A stretch of DNA of 61,981 nt from Chloroflexi bacterium SZAS-1 (GTDB lineage Bacteria; Chloroflexota; Chloroflexia; Chloroflexales; Roseiflexaceae), in assembly GCA_018266315.1 (NCBI GenBank), contig JAFEAS010000039.1:1-61981 (forward strand), in the 5' to 3' direction. Shown here piece after piece: positions 16,816 through 26,990 of this stretch. A program made the translations under genes and the position numbers. The notes beneath the pieces are model-generated. The model was not told the origin of the DNA. It saw only the letters and a list, made by a program, of their open reading frames with translations, and did no database searches. How positions within the stretch are numbered: position 1 is the stretch's first letter; each line of letters starts with the position of its first letter.

Positions 16816-19182
16816 TCAGGTCTGGGCTGGTTCAAGATCAAGTGTCAATAATTGCTGTACTTCTGCAAGAAGTTCTTCGCTGCGATACATTCCTTTCGCG
16901 ATAATACGGTTCACTGAACCGCTGAGCTGCTCACGCTCGCTGGCCGAAAGATCTTTGGCTGTGAGCACAATAATAGGAGCAGTACGGTGCGCTGGTGTCG
17001 AGCGAATAGCTTCTATCACCTGCACTCCATCCATGTCCGGTAATGTTAAATCAACAATGTATAAATCTTGGTGCCCAGCCTGTAAATGATCGCATGCTTG
17101 AATACCCGTGGATGCCTGAGCGATGGTATAGCCACTTGATTGAATGGTACGGCACAAAAGCTCGCGCGTACTATCATCGTCTTCAACAATGAGCACTTGT
17201 TTTGTCGCTTGATGAGTGGCTGGGGCAATGCTCACATCATACTTTAACAATAATGTCGACAATCGGTCAAGCTCCACCGGCTTGACAAGGTAGTCAGTAG
17301 CTCCTAACGAAAAGCCGGTGGCTTGATCATCGACGATGGTAAGCATCACCACCGGAATATCGGCAAGCTGCGGATCGCTCTTTAATGCACTCAGCACTGT
17401 CCATCCGTCAATATTTGGCAAGAGAACGTCTAAGATGATGGCATCGGGCAATAAATCGCGGGCGAGCTGCAAGCCCATTTCACCATCGGCAGCGGTTACC
17501 ACCGTGAATAGTTCTGGCGCAAGGGCGCGTGTCACTAAATCGCGCGTGGCCGGGTCATCGTCGATGTGCAATATCATACGATGTACTTGTTTATCCGCCA
17601 GTGGTGCCAGGTTACGCTGTCCGGCTGTTGTTGTCGGCGACCAGCTGGCATTAGCGGGCACATGTTGCAACGGGAGATTCACGACACAGGTTGTGCCCTT
17701 GCCCAGCTCACTCGATACCTGAACGTCGCCGCCCATAAGTCGGCATACATGCTGGCTCAGCGTTAGCCCCAGGCCAGTACCGCCATACAGGCGGGTGGTT
17801 TGCGCCGTGGCCTGAGTAAAGGGCTGAAAAAGCTGTTTGATCTGTTCGAGCGACATGCCAATTCCGGTATCGCTCACAATAAACGTTATACTATCCTCAG
17901 TGGAGGTTATTTCCAGTGCTACTTCGCCGTGGTCGGTAAACTTGGCGGCATTACTTAATAGGTTGAGCAACACCTGCCGCAGTTTCGTCGGGTCGGTATA
18001 CATTGTATCAATATCGGGCGCACAATGGAACGTCAAGTGATTACTATTCTTTTCCATTAGCGGCTGAATGCTGGTAGTAACTTCCTGGGCCAGCGCTCGA
18101 ACCCGCACTATTTCAGGTGCCAGGTACATTTTACCTGCTTCAATTTTCGAAAGGTCGAGCACATCGTTGATCAACGTAAGCAAGTGGCGCCCAGCTTGCT
18201 GGATTTTTTGAATATCGGGTAAGAGTTCGACCTGCCCAGGTTCGGTTGCAATACTTTGCAGCAGTTCGCTATACCCAATAATTGAGCTAAGCGGCGTGCG
18301 TAGCTCGTGGCTCATATTGGCCAGAAATGCGCTTTTGGCCTTATTGGCTTCTTCAGCGGCAATGCGCGCCTGTTCCGCCTGAGCACGTTGCTTAAACGCA
18401 TCGCGATGCGCGCGTAGATTCGCTGTCATTGTGTTAAAGGAACGCTGTAGCTCGCCAATCTCGTCGGTGCGCGTGGCCTGAATTTCTTGCTGTAAATCGC
18501 CCGTGCCCACGGCCCGCGCAGCCAGGGCCATTTGCTTAATCGGTGTGATAATAATCCGTTGGAGGCGCACAAGCAGCACGCCCAGTGTTACTAGTAATAT
18601 AATAACCGATGCTGCAATAGTCCATATGCCTGTATTAGCAATGCGCCCAATCCCCGTTATCAGCGTTGTTCCCGTATTCTGGTGTGCGCGATTAGTTTCA
18701 TCTGTTAAGGTATCTAAAGCATGTTGGAGTGCTTGAACCTGCTGGCGATCGGGGATGATATTCGGTTGAGCCGCCAGCGCGGTTATAAGCTGCTGGCTTT
18801 GCATAATGAGTGTGCTACGTTGCTGTTGAAATGACCGAATCTGCGCTGGTTCGTCGGCTAGCTCAATTGCGAGCTGAGCATTGTTTTCACTTTGCACTAG
18901 CTGTGCGTTTGCATCTTCCATCATGGTGAGTGCGGCATTGGCACTCCGTAGATCATCGGTATTGTGGAATAACGCATACTGTTGTGCGGCACTTAGCACG
19001 CAACTCAGCTGGGTATTAAACTGATTGGCGAAATGCTCGCGTTCCGTTTTAGCTGCAACTGCAGTTGCAATCGAATCCCCAAAGGTTGTCACTTCGTGAA
19101 ATGCGGAGATGGCAACGAGTACGAGCATAATAGTATATACGAGAGCACCAAGAACAAGTTTTTGAATGAGTGAAAGTTGCAT
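16816..19182 (-). CDS. Hybrid sensor histidine kinase with two C-terminal receiver domains
   Basis: 788 aa. Membrane helix at about residues 8-30, an all-helical extracytoplasmic sensor (about 31-185, 4-helix-bundle-like), second membrane helix (about 185-207), HAMP, then HisKA with the phosphorylated His in SHELRTPLSS (near 291), HATPase with NLLSNAAKF, DTGIGMS and GGTGLGLTL, and two receivers with Asp in AIILDVLLP (near 591) and YIVDLTLP (near 711). It autophosphorylates in response to an unknown signal and passes phosphate along its receivers, possibly to the lone receiver encoded downstream. The ribosome site in front of 19182 is weak (AAGGA 12 nt away). Confidence 0.93.
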   Translation of the reverse strand: MQLSLIQKLVLGALVYTIMLVLVAISAFHEVTTFGDSIATAVAAKTEREHFANQFNTQLSCVLSAAQQYALFHNTDDLRSANAALTMMEDANAQLVQSENNAQLAIELADEPAQIRSFQQQRSTLIMQSQQLITALAAQPNIIPDRQQVQALQHALDTLTDETNRAHQNTGTTLITGIGRIANTGIWTIAASVIILLVTLGVLLVRLQRIIITPIKQMALAARAVGTGDLQQEIQATRTDEIGELQRSFNTMTANLRAHRDAFKQRAQAEQARIAAEEANKAKSAFLANMSHELRTPLSSIIGYSELLQSIATEPGQVELLPDIQKIQQAGRHLLTLINDVLDLSKIEAGKMYLAPEIVRVRALAQEVTTSIQPLMEKNSNHLTFHCAPDIDTMYTDPTKLRQVLLNLLSNAAKFTDHGEVALEITSTEDSITFIVSDTGIGMSLEQIKQLFQPFTQATAQTTRLYGGTGLGLTLSQHVCRLMGGDVQVSSELGKGTTCVVNLPLQHVPANASWSPTTTAGQRNLAPLADKQVHRMILHIDDDPATRDLVTRALAPELFTVVTAADGEMGLQLARDLLPDAIILDVLLPNIDGWTVLSALKSDPQLADIPVVMLTIVDDQATGFSLGATDYLVKPVELDRLSTLLLKYDVSIAPATHQATKQVLIVEDDDSTRELLCRTIQSSGYTIAQASTGIQACDHLQAGHQDLYIVDLTLPDMDGVQVIEAIRSTPAHRTAPIIVLTAKDLSASEREQLSGSVNRIIAKGMYRSEELLAEVQQLLTLDLEPAQT

Positions 19183-19365
19183 AGTGTTGCATGATCCTTA
19201 CCCAAGAAGATGATGTACAAGATAGATTTCTGGGTATGGTTCCGAATATACCACGCAGTACCAGTATGTTGGCCTGTCATCGGGTGCCAATACACCAAAC
19301 GCCGCCCTATATCTATGGCGGGTAACGATACAAATTTGTCACCTATGAACCGCTCAACGAGAGAA

Positions 19366-20598
19366 TTAGAGACGGTTGCCCAGGCGACCCACCACAAATT
19401 TCAGGTAGCGCCCCTCGGGGAAGGACGCGAGCACGGGATGATCGAGTGGCTGCCCGGCTTCGTGAAATATTTGCAGGCTGCGTTGCGCTTGCGCAGCCGC
19501 GGCAGCCAGCATCTCTTTGAAAGCTTCGGGGCCAACCTGGCTGGTGCAGCTGGCGCTTGCCAGTGCACCACCCGACGCAACACAGCGCATAGCCAGGGTG
19601 TTGATGCGGGTATAGGCTCGCAGCGCCGCATAGCGGCTTTGCTTGCTCTTTGCGAAGCTGGGTGGGTCGAGCACAACGAGATCGAATTGACGCCCCTCGG
19701 CAGCGTAGCGCTCAAGCAGGGCGAAGCAGTCGTCTGTAACGAAGGTGTGCCGCGCAGGCTCGAAGCCATTGAGGAGGACATTCGCCGCAGCGGCTGCCGC
19801 CAGCCCTTTACCAATGTCGGTGCTGGTAACCATGCGCGCACCACCACGCAGGGCGTATAGCGAAAATGCGCCTGTGTAGGAAAAACAATTGAGCACTGTG
19901 CGCCCGGCGCTGATCTGCTGAATAAAACGTCGGTTTTCGCGATGATCGAGGAATAGGCCAGTTTTCTGCCCGGCATGCAAATCGGCATAGAGCTGAATGC
20001 CATGTTCGCGTACCACCAGCCCTTGCGGTGGAGCTACCCCCCACACAACCGACGCGCGCTGGGTTACAGGTGAATGTGCCGCCCCGGTATCACCGATCTG
20101 CGACTCGCCGCCACGCTCGTCCTCATCGGTATCGCGCCCGCGCAGCACAATACCGCGTATGGTCGGGTCAACATCGCGCAACGCAGCGATGAGCCAGCCA
20201 ATAAGCTCGCCTGCGCCTTCCATGTAGGTTGCAAGCACGGCCCAATCGCCATAGCGATCGACCGTAAGGCCAGGCAGACCGTCGCCTTCGCCAAATAGCC
20301 AGCGGTAGGCCGTGCATCCGTCATCGCGGAGGGGGGCGCGCAGTTCCCAGGCGGCGTGTACGCGCTCGCGCAGCCAATGCGCGTCGGGTAGGCGATGGGT
20401 GCTGAAGATACGAATAGCGATCGGGCGGTTTGCCTCCCACAGCCCATAACCCGACCAGTCGCCACTACGGACACGCACCCATGTTCCCGAGGGTAAGCGC
20501 AATTGCGGCGGCACATGGGTACGGTACACCCATGGGTGGCCTTGAGCCAGGCGCTCTTTGAGCTGCTGTGGTAGAGTGATTTCGGGAAGTTTCGCCAT
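19366..20598 (-). CDS. Class I SAM-dependent rRNA methyltransferase, RlmI/RlmK-like
   Basis: 410 aa. An N-terminal PUA-like domain (about 1-80) precedes an RlmI-type linker and a Rossmann methyltransferase domain: DHRENRRFIQQ before motif I (VLNCFSYTGAFSLYA, near 240), an acidic Asp in TSTDIGKG, and catalytic motif IV DPPSFAKSKQ near residue 312. In Escherichia coli RlmI makes m5C1962 in 23S rRNA. A stretch near 155-185 is an insertion rich in Asp/Glu/Gly. Substrate position in this organism is inferred only from the family. Confidence 0.9.
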   Translation of the reverse strand: MAKLPEITLPQQLKERLAQGHPWVYRTHVPPQLRLPSGTWVRVRSGDWSGYGLWEANRPIAIRIFSTHRLPDAHWLRERVHAAWELRAPLRDDGCTAYRWLFGEGDGLPGLTVDRYGDWAVLATYMEGAGELIGWLIAALRDVDPTIRGIVLRGRDTDEDERGGESQIGDTGAAHSPVTQRASVVWGVAPPQGLVVREHGIQLYADLHAGQKTGLFLDHRENRRFIQQISAGRTVLNCFSYTGAFSLYALRGGARMVTSTDIGKGLAAAAAANVLLNGFEPARHTFVTDDCFALLERYAAEGRQFDLVVLDPPSFAKSKQSRYAALRAYTRINTLAMRCVASGGALASASCTSQVGPEAFKEMLAAAAAQAQRSLQIFHEAGQPLDHPVLASFPEGRYLKFVVGRLGNRL

Positions 20599-20682
20599 TG
20601 CTGCCTATGGTTCGTGTCGATATGGTACGCCTTAGGGCGCAGTAGTGCTGATTGTAGCCGAGAGCAGCATCCCCGGCAAGCG

Positions 20683-21675
20683 CTACGCCCCACGCGCGGT
20701 TCGCTTCACGGCGATAATATCGTCCCAGGGGATCACCGGGCGTGGTAGGTTGCGTTTTGTCAGGTAGGCTTGTGCGTTCCGGCGGCAGCTTACGAAGAAG
20801 CGACCAAGGCTACGAAGGTCGGGGCTGATACCTGGCACGAGCCGGGCCGGGCGAAACAACCAGCCACGCGCATCCTGTTCGAGCGCGCCGCGCACCCCAA
20901 AGCTTTCCTGCTGCCATAGCTGATCGTCGTGCCGATGGCAGAGCAGCCCGGCTGGCCCGGCGACGAGCGGTGCGCCCGGCGGCAGCACTACTCGCAGCGT
21001 ATGCGTTGCAGCATCGGGCTGCGGGCGAACGCGGGCGCTCCAGGGGTAGCCCTGGGCATCGCGCCCGCTGAGTACGGCGTTTGGGTAGCTTGCTAGCTGA
21101 TTGAGGAGCACCGGCCATTCTTCTTCCATGCGCACTGGCGTGGCGGCTGTGGCTGGCTTGCTTATAGCAGGGCTGCTATCTAGCTCTAGCACTTCGGGCG
21201 CGCGGCTGAAATCGCCGGCTGCCCACCAGCTGATGCGGCGTGGTGTCACAGTCATTATGAGCCGCATGTAGTACCAATCGGACAGGTAGCGCATAAGCCG
21301 GTTACTACTATATATCGCACTGCCTGGTTGCCGCTGAAACACCATTGCCAGTGCCTGCTCGCTGCCTTTGATACTGGTAATAATTTCGTCGGGTGCAACC
21401 GCGTCGCCCTGCACGAGCACTGCTGCTGGGGCAGTTATGCCGCTTGCGCGCGGCTCGGAGAAGAGCAGCGCTACCCGTCCATCGCGGCGGATGTTGAACA
21501 CTTTTTGCGGTAGCGCGATGGAGGTGGTGATGATGAACTGGCCCTGTTCAGGATCGAAAAAAGGCAGCGTCGGCCAGGTGATCGGCGTACCATCTTTGGC
21601 GAGTGTACTGAATTCACAGGTGCGAAACGCGCCAATGACCTCAGCAATCGGTTCGGGCAGGGTAAGCGCTGGCAT
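20683..21675 (-). CDS. Pyridoxamine-5'-phosphate-oxidase-like (split-barrel FMN) protein, duplicated
   Basis: 330 aa, with two copies of a split-barrel fold. The first (about 1-160) contains FSTLAKDGTPITWPTLPFF and VFNIRRDGRVALLFSEPRA, the typical flavin- or F420-binding barrel; the second (about 180-300) contains VLSGRDAQGYPWSARVR and PAGLLCHRHDD. Such proteins reduce or bind flavin, F420 or heme cofactors; no specific reaction can be assigned. The start is ATG at 21675, preceded by GGAGC. It is divergent from pepF. Confidence 0.75.
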   Translation of the reverse strand: MPALTLPEPIAEVIGAFRTCEFSTLAKDGTPITWPTLPFFDPEQGQFIITTSIALPQKVFNIRRDGRVALLFSEPRASGITAPAAVLVQGDAVAPDEIITSIKGSEQALAMVFQRQPGSAIYSSNRLMRYLSDWYYMRLIMTVTPRRISWWAAGDFSRAPEVLELDSSPAISKPATAATPVRMEEEWPVLLNQLASYPNAVLSGRDAQGYPWSARVRPQPDAATHTLRVVLPPGAPLVAGPAGLLCHRHDDQLWQQESFGVRGALEQDARGWLFRPARLVPGISPDLRSLGRFFVSCRRNAQAYLTKRNLPRPVIPWDDIIAVKRTARGA

Positions 21676-21906
21676 ACGATATAGCTCCAATCGGATAAAT
21701 AGCGGGTAGCGCGGTGTGATGCACTATTGTGCGCAACCGCACGATACCTGCATTCAAGGGCTGCTATTGTACAATGCGGTCGCCGCCGATGGTATGGATG
21801 AGTCTTTAGCACGCTGCTTGACGATGACAAAAGTGGTACAATTGTGCAAGATTGAACCAGGATGGCGTACCTTACGGCTCCTTACCTACCAAGAAGCGAG
21901 GTTGAA

Positions 21907-23709
21907 ATGGCTGAAGCCCAGAAAGTCCCCTCCCGCAGTGAATTACCTGTAGCGTATACCTGGGATCTCTCGGTGGTGTATGGCAACACCGATGCGTGGG
22001 ATGCCGATGTAGCGCGCATTGAAGAGCTACTGCCTGAACTTAGCGCACTACAAGGTGCGATCGACCAGGGAGCAGGTAAGCTGCTTCGCGCGTTGAACTT
22101 GCGCGACGAGATTGCCCAGATTCTCTATCAGCTCTATACCTACGCCAGTAACCTCAAGAATTCCGATAGCACCGAACCTACCGGGCAAGCGCTCGATGAG
22201 CGGGCTGGCTCGCTGCTCGCGCGGATCGGTGCGGCGCTGGCGTTCATCGAGCCAGAAATTCTGGCGATTCCGCAGGCGACTGTCAATGGCTGGCTGAAGA
22301 GCGAACCGAAGCTAGCGATTTACAGCTACGAGCTGCAAGAGCTTGCCCGCCAGCGCGAGCACATTCGCTCGGCTGAAGTTGAGGGTATTCTGGCGCAATT
22401 TGGCGATGTTACGCGCGCGCCGAGCGAAATCTTTGAGATTTTGACCAATGCAGACCTGAAGTTTCCCGAGATTGCGGATGAGCAGGGCCAGAGCATTCAG
22501 CTTTCGCATGCGCGCTATGGCCGCCTGCTGGAAAGCCAGGATCGCCGGGTGCGCCGCGATGCCTTCAAAAACTACTATAGTGGCTATCAGGGTATTCTCA
22601 ATACCCTCGGTACAACGCTGGCCGCCGAGGTGCGCAGCCACGTTGTGAATGCGCGTGTGCGCGGCTATGATTCGTCGTTGGCGGCGGCGCTTGAGCCGCG
22701 CGATATCCCGCTGGATGTGTACCACAACCTGGTCAAAACTATCAATGGCAACCTGCCCAAGTTGCACCGCTATATGGCATTGCGCCGACGCATCATGGGG
22801 CTGGATGAGCTGCATATTTACGATACGTATGCGCCGCTGGTGCCTCAGGCCGATCTGGCGGTGCCCTACCCCGAAGCCTGTGAGACGGTTACCGCAGCCT
22901 TCAAGCCGCTGGGCCGCGATTATGCCGATGCGCTGAGCAAGGCGTTTACCCAGCGCTGGATCGATGTGTATGAAAATGTGGGCAAGCGTAGCGGTGCGTA
23001 TAGCAGCGGCTCGTACTCAACGCCACCGTTTATTTTGCTGAACTACCAGGATCGGCTGCGCGATATGTTCACCCTGGCGCACGAGCTAGGCCACTCGATG
23101 CACTCGTATTTCACGCGGCGCACGCAGCCCTTTGTGTATGGTAACTACACCATCTTTGTGGCCGAAGTCGCATCGACGCTCAACGAGGCGCTGCTGAACG
23201 ATTACCTGCTGAAAACACGGAATGATCCGATGCTGCGCAAAAGCCTGATTGTGCAGCAGCTCGATGATATCCGTGCAACGATTTTCCGCCAGACGATGTT
23301 CGCCGAGTTCGAGCTTGATATTCACGCGCGCACTGAGGCGGGTGAGCCATTGACTTCCGACACACTCAACAAACGTTACTACGAGCTGGTGAAGCGCTAC
23401 CAAGGCCCGCCGGTGACGCTCGACGATGAAATTGCGTTTGAGTGGGCGCGGATTCCGCACTTCTACTATAACTTCTATGTCTATCAATATGCCACTGGCC
23501 TGTCGGCAGCATTGGCGCTGAGTCGACAGATCATCGACGAAGGGCAGCCAGCAGTGCAGCGCTACCTGAAATTCCTTAGCAGTGGCTCGTCGCGCTCGTC
23601 GATCGATATGCTGCGCGACGCCGGGGTAGATATGACGACACCTGCGCCAGTGCAGGCAGCTATGGATACTTTCGAGCGATTGGTGGATGAGCTAGAGTCG
23701 TTGGCATAA
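21907..23709 (+). CDS. pepF: Oligoendopeptidase F (M3B metallopeptidase)
   Basis: 600-aa cytoplasmic zinc peptidase. The active-site HELGHSMHSYF (HExxH near residue 390) and the later glutamate region FVAEVASTLNEAL are intact, and N- and C-terminal helical regions match PepF. It degrades short peptides of roughly 7-17 residues by family knowledge. The start is ATG at 21907 with GCGAGG close upstream; an in-frame ATG at 21862 lacks a ribosome site. Monocistronic by context. Confidence 0.95.
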   Translation: MAEAQKVPSRSELPVAYTWDLSVVYGNTDAWDADVARIEELLPELSALQGAIDQGAGKLLRALNLRDEIAQILYQLYTYASNLKNSDSTEPTGQALDERAGSLLARIGAALAFIEPEILAIPQATVNGWLKSEPKLAIYSYELQELARQREHIRSAEVEGILAQFGDVTRAPSEIFEILTNADLKFPEIADEQGQSIQLSHARYGRLLESQDRRVRRDAFKNYYSGYQGILNTLGTTLAAEVRSHVVNARVRGYDSSLAAALEPRDIPLDVYHNLVKTINGNLPKLHRYMALRRRIMGLDELHIYDTYAPLVPQADLAVPYPEACETVTAAFKPLGRDYADALSKAFTQRWIDVYENVGKRSGAYSSGSYSTPPFILLNYQDRLRDMFTLAHELGHSMHSYFTRRTQPFVYGNYTIFVAEVASTLNEALLNDYLLKTRNDPMLRKSLIVQQLDDIRATIFRQTMFAEFELDIHARTEAGEPLTSDTLNKRYYELVKRYQGPPVTLDDEIAFEWARIPHFYYNFYVYQYATGLSAALALSRQIIDEGQPAVQRYLKFLSSGSSRSSIDMLRDAGVDMTTPAPVQAAMDTFERLVDELESLA

Positions 23710-23871
23710 GTGTGCATTTGGAGCTGAGTGAATAAACGGCGGAAGACAAGAATGTGCGTCTTTCGTCTTTTGTTCCAGGACTTACACCGTCATCTGTGTT
23801 GGGGCTTGATTCTGCCACAGGCGAAAGACGCATGTAAGAGCTGGTTGCTCGGTTGTATCAATGGTGGCTAT

Positions 23872-24183
23872 GTGAAATCGATCCGCTCACGGCACACACT
23901 GTTGATTCTTTGTGGTTTGCTGTTTGCGCTGTTGCTGGCTTGCGCTACGGCGGCAGGGGCAATGCGCGCCGGAATGATAGCGCCCGTGCTGGGCGCGGTG
24001 ACACTGGGCCGCTATACACTTGATACAGCTATTGAGAACCGTATCTGTTTGCAGCGTGTGCTCAAGCAGCCTTGCTCACCACCGATATATATGGTACGTC
24101 TGAGCATTGCAGAACCCTTGGGCACATCTTACTATCGCCTATTAGGAATGCGCATCAGTGAGCGCTATGTTTTTTACCCATAA
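23872..24183 (+). CDS. Small predicted lipoprotein or membrane protein
   Basis: 103 aa from a GTG at 23872; the frame is open back to 23728 but that part looks non-coding. The N-terminus (KSIRSRHTLLILCGLLFALLL then AC) resembles a type II signal peptide with lipobox LLAC. The remainder has four cysteines and no recognisable domain. The start has no strong ribosome site, so the gene call rests on the plausible signal peptide and may be wrong. Confidence 0.42.
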   Translation: MKSIRSRHTLLILCGLLFALLLACATAAGAMRAGMIAPVLGAVTLGRYTLDTAIENRICLQRVLKQPCSPPIYMVRLSIAEPLGTSYYRLLGMRISERYVFYP

Positions 24184-24189
24184 TACCAA

Positions 24190-24275
24190 ATCTGGTGTAT
24201 AGAGTGCTGTATGGTGCGGGTTCGGGGTGGCCTTGTGGCTCGCGAATTTCCCTTTCTTGTGCGCTGCCGCGCTTA
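24190..24275 (+). repeat. Degenerate member of the dispersed intergenic hairpin family
   Basis: The segment starting TCTGGTGTATAGAG and continuing through GGTTCGGGGTGGC aligns by eye with the element at 10023-10121 and, in its GGTTCGGGG part, with 61727-61792. The hairpin arms are decayed in this copy. It lies downstream of a plus-strand gene like the others. Confidence 0.45.
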
Positions 24276-24359
24276 GTCGGTGACACATGCGAAAACCGCG
24301 CATCAAACGGATGTCGTATAAGCAGCGCGCCGATCGGCAGTATGCGATAGGCTATAAAC

Positions 24360-24400
24360 TATAAAGTGCGTAGCGCCTTGGTGGTGCTGCGCACTTTATA
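24360..24400. terminator. Hairpin terminator between convergent genes
   Basis: TATAAAGTGCG at 24360-24370 pairs perfectly with CGCACTTTATA at 24390-24400, and the inner TAGCGCC/GGTGCTG extends the stem with wobble pairs to a 5-nt loop. It separates the small lipoprotein (plus) and the 200-aa gene (minus) and can act in both directions. Confidence 0.65.
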
Positions 24401-24452
24401 TGTGATTGGGTTAGAGCTCAATCGAGCTACGGCTAATGCCCAGTATCTGTTA

Positions 24453-25055
24453 TTACCGGTTTCCCTTCACGTGCAAGCCTGGCTCGGCCTGCGATGCAGG
24501 CGATTGAAATGGGCCGCCCTGGCTGCTGCTACCACCATCAAGCGCGTCGAGCAGGCCACCCAGGCCACCGCTTGTGCTGCTGGTGCTACTACGGTTCTGT
24601 CCGCCCAGCATACGGCTTGCCATATACGCTGCAACACCGGCCATCGCCATTTTGCCCAGCGTGCCGCCAAGCGGTGAACCCTGCCCAAATACTTTATCGA
24701 ATAGATCGGGCGCTTGCTGGCCGGCCTGGGCGGCCATGCGCCCAAGGTTGCTCGGGTCGGCGGCCTGGTCGTCGTCGCTGGTATAACCATCAAACGGACT
24801 ATTCGGGTCGTTATGGGCTTGCTTATATTGCTCGGCTAGCTTGGCGCGCTCAGCCGCCGAAAGGTGATCAAGCGCTGAGGCGTGGGCATCGGCAGACATG
24901 CCTGCCGGGGTATTGCTCATCATCTCGCGATAGCGGCGCGCCGCCTCGGCATCCGAAATACTGCTTGGATCGTCCTGATAACGTTTCAGGAAATCCAGGT
25001 AGTCTTGCTGCTGGCCCCCACCGGTCAGCAATTTCTGAAGCGCGTCAAACGTCAT
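24453..25055 (-). CDS. Uncharacterised 200-aa protein with low-complexity C-terminus
   Basis: No recognised family. The first about 95 residues are helical and charged (MTFDALQKLLTGG, DYLDFLKRYQDDPSSISDAEAARRYREMM), the middle contains an Ala/Met/Gly-rich stretch (GTLGKMAMAGVAAYMASRML) that could be a weak membrane or amphipathic helix, and the last about 50 residues are Ser/Gly-rich. AGGAGG lies 7 nt before the start, and the reading frame uses the same codon preferences as its neighbours, so it is likely a real gene. Confidence 0.75.
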   Translation of the reverse strand: MTFDALQKLLTGGGQQQDYLDFLKRYQDDPSSISDAEAARRYREMMSNTPAGMSADAHASALDHLSAAERAKLAEQYKQAHNDPNSPFDGYTSDDDQAADPSNLGRMAAQAGQQAPDLFDKVFGQGSPLGGTLGKMAMAGVAAYMASRMLGGQNRSSTSSTSGGLGGLLDALDGGSSSQGGPFQSPASQAEPGLHVKGNR

Positions 25056-25259
25056 ACTGGGCCTCCTGTCATTAGCGAATCCACGTATCCAGATGATTCA
25101 TCGGCTATGTACATACCCATACGAGTAAGTATTGTACCACAGTGCATACGCTATGCAGTATATCCTGAACGTTGAGAGAAGTTGCGAGAAAATACTTTGG
25201 TTTTAATAGCACGCTTTTTGCTACAGTCGAAGCAGTGTGAAGCGAATCCACCGATCTTT

Positions 25260-26348
25260 CTACGCGCTCGCCCGCTCGATCGGGCCGATCGCCCAGCGTC
25301 CCTGGTCGAGCAAGCTGCGCAGCTGGGTGCAATAGGACGTGATGTCGATCTGCTGCTGGTGCAACCACTCGGCACTGTAATAGGTTTCGCGGTAGAGCTC
25401 GCCAGCATCGCAGCCAATCATTACCAGCGCACCCTTCTCGCCGCGCGCTGCCATATCGGCCATCAGGCAGCACGCGCCAAAAAAGTTTGTGCCAGTCGAA
25501 CCGCCATAGCGCCGCCCGATTCGCTCTTCGAGGACATGGATCGCGGCATATGAAGCCGCATTTGGCACGCGAATCATATGATCAACAATGGTGGGGAGGA
25601 ACGATGGCTCAACCTGCGGTCGTCCGATACCCTCAACGCCTGAGCCACCTGCCACCCGTAACTGCGGGTTGCGCGTGCGAAAATACTCGTAAAACACTGA
25701 ACGTTCGGGATCGACGACACAAACTTGCGTGGCATAGCTACGGTAGCGAATATAGCGCCCGAAGGTAGCTGCGGTGCCGCCAGTACCCGCACCGCACACG
25801 ATCCAACGTGGGCAAGAGTACGGCTCGTTGGCAAGCTGCTTAAACACCGACTCGGCGATATTATTATTGCCGCGCCAGTCGGTCGCGCGCTCGGCGAACG
25901 TAAACTGATCCATAAAATGGCCGCCAAGCTCGGTAGCCAGCGCCCGTGCATGCGCGCGATCCTGGCTCGGATCGTCTACCAGCATACACTCGCCGCCATA
26001 CTGGGTAATGCGGCGCAGCTTCTCAGGCGATGTGCTGCGCGCCACTACGGCAATGAAACGCAGCCCCAGCAGGCGCGCGTAGTACGCTTCAGAAATAGCT
26101 GTGCTGCCGGAAGACGCCTCGATAATTGGCGTATTGCGCGTCACCCAGCCATTGCACAGTGCGTACAAAAAGAGCGAACGCGCTAGCCGATGCTTCAGGC
26201 TGCCAGTTACATGCGTCGATTCATCTTTAATATAGAGCTTGATCTGAGGAAAAGCGGGTAGGAACACCGGCACGAGGTGGGTATCTGCCGAGCGTGTGAA
26301 ATCGGCATTAATCGCAGCTATCGCGTCGCGCAGCCAAGCATCGGGCAT
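25260..26348 (-). CDS. PLP-dependent cysteine synthase / cysteine desulfhydrase family protein
   Basis: 362 aa, fold type II PLP enzyme. The PLP lysine lies in HVTGSLKHRLARSL (near residue 42), the substrate loop is EASSGSTAISEAY, and the phosphate loop is GTGGTAATFGRY. The length and the KDESTHVTGSLKHR segment match the Cds1-type group of stand-alone cysteine synthase-like proteins, which can degrade L-cysteine, more than CysK. The start is ATG at 26348 with AAAGGAGG upstream. No cys genes are nearby, so direction of the reaction is uncertain. Confidence 0.85.
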   Translation of the reverse strand: MPDAWLRDAIAAINADFTRSADTHLVPVFLPAFPQIKLYIKDESTHVTGSLKHRLARSLFLYALCNGWVTRNTPIIEASSGSTAISEAYYARLLGLRFIAVVARSTSPEKLRRITQYGGECMLVDDPSQDRAHARALATELGGHFMDQFTFAERATDWRGNNNIAESVFKQLANEPYSCPRWIVCGAGTGGTAATFGRYIRYRSYATQVCVVDPERSVFYEYFRTRNPQLRVAGGSGVEGIGRPQVEPSFLPTIVDHMIRVPNAASYAAIHVLEERIGRRYGGSTGTNFFGACCLMADMAARGEKGALVMIGCDAGELYRETYYSAEWLHQQQIDITSYCTQLRSLLDQGRWAIGPIERASA

Positions 26349-26582
26349 AGCGCCTCCTTTGGCTATAGTTGTGCGGCCGGGAGTATAGTACCGCTGCCAG
26401 CTGGTTTGAGCAAACGGGCCGGGTTTGACACTACACCCTATTGGCATAGAATACAGAAAGCCCGGCACAGTGCACACTCACATTCGGTTCGTGCCAGGGC
26501 CAACGGTGAAACGTAACCGTAGCTATTCTACGGCGAACCTGCTCAGTGCCAACCTACGCACGAACGATAAGGAAGCGCGACA

Positions 26583-26948
26583 ATGCCTGCTACCGCCCCT
26601 TCCAACGAAACTTTCGCCCAGGCTGTAGCGCATTTCAATGCCGAAGCCTATCGCGACGCGCTGCTCGCCTTCGAGCAATGCTGGTTTTCCGAGCGTAATG
26701 ATTTCCTCCGCGGCCTTTTGCAGCTGAGCAATGCGCTGAATCAGCTGCGCCTGGGCCTGATTACCGGGCCGCGCCGTACCCTCGCAAGTGCTGCCCGGCT
26801 GCTCGCGCCTTATGAACCACAGCACACCGGGCTTGATATGGCTGCGGTATGCGCCTACATTGCCGAGCTGCGCGCCTGTATTCCCGCAGATCTCGAGAGC
26901 AATCAGGGTCGGATTGAGTGGGCTAGCATACCGCGCTTGCGTTTGTAA
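26583..26948 (+). CDS. DUF309 family protein
   Basis: 121-aa small helical protein. The DUF309 pattern is visible: HFNAEAYRDALLAFEQCW, then FLRGLLQLSNALNQLRLG, and a late LLAPYEP. Function unknown; family members are small cytoplasmic proteins, sometimes linked to DNA maintenance. AAGGAAG precedes the start. It is followed 42 nt later by the MBL-fold gene. Confidence 0.8.
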   Translation: MPATAPSNETFAQAVAHFNAEAYRDALLAFEQCWFSERNDFLRGLLQLSNALNQLRLGLITGPRRTLASAARLLAPYEPQHTGLDMAAVCAYIAELRACIPADLESNQGRIEWASIPRLRL

Positions 26949-26990
26949 CATTGCTCACCACACGCCATATATCAGCAAGTAGGGGAAACA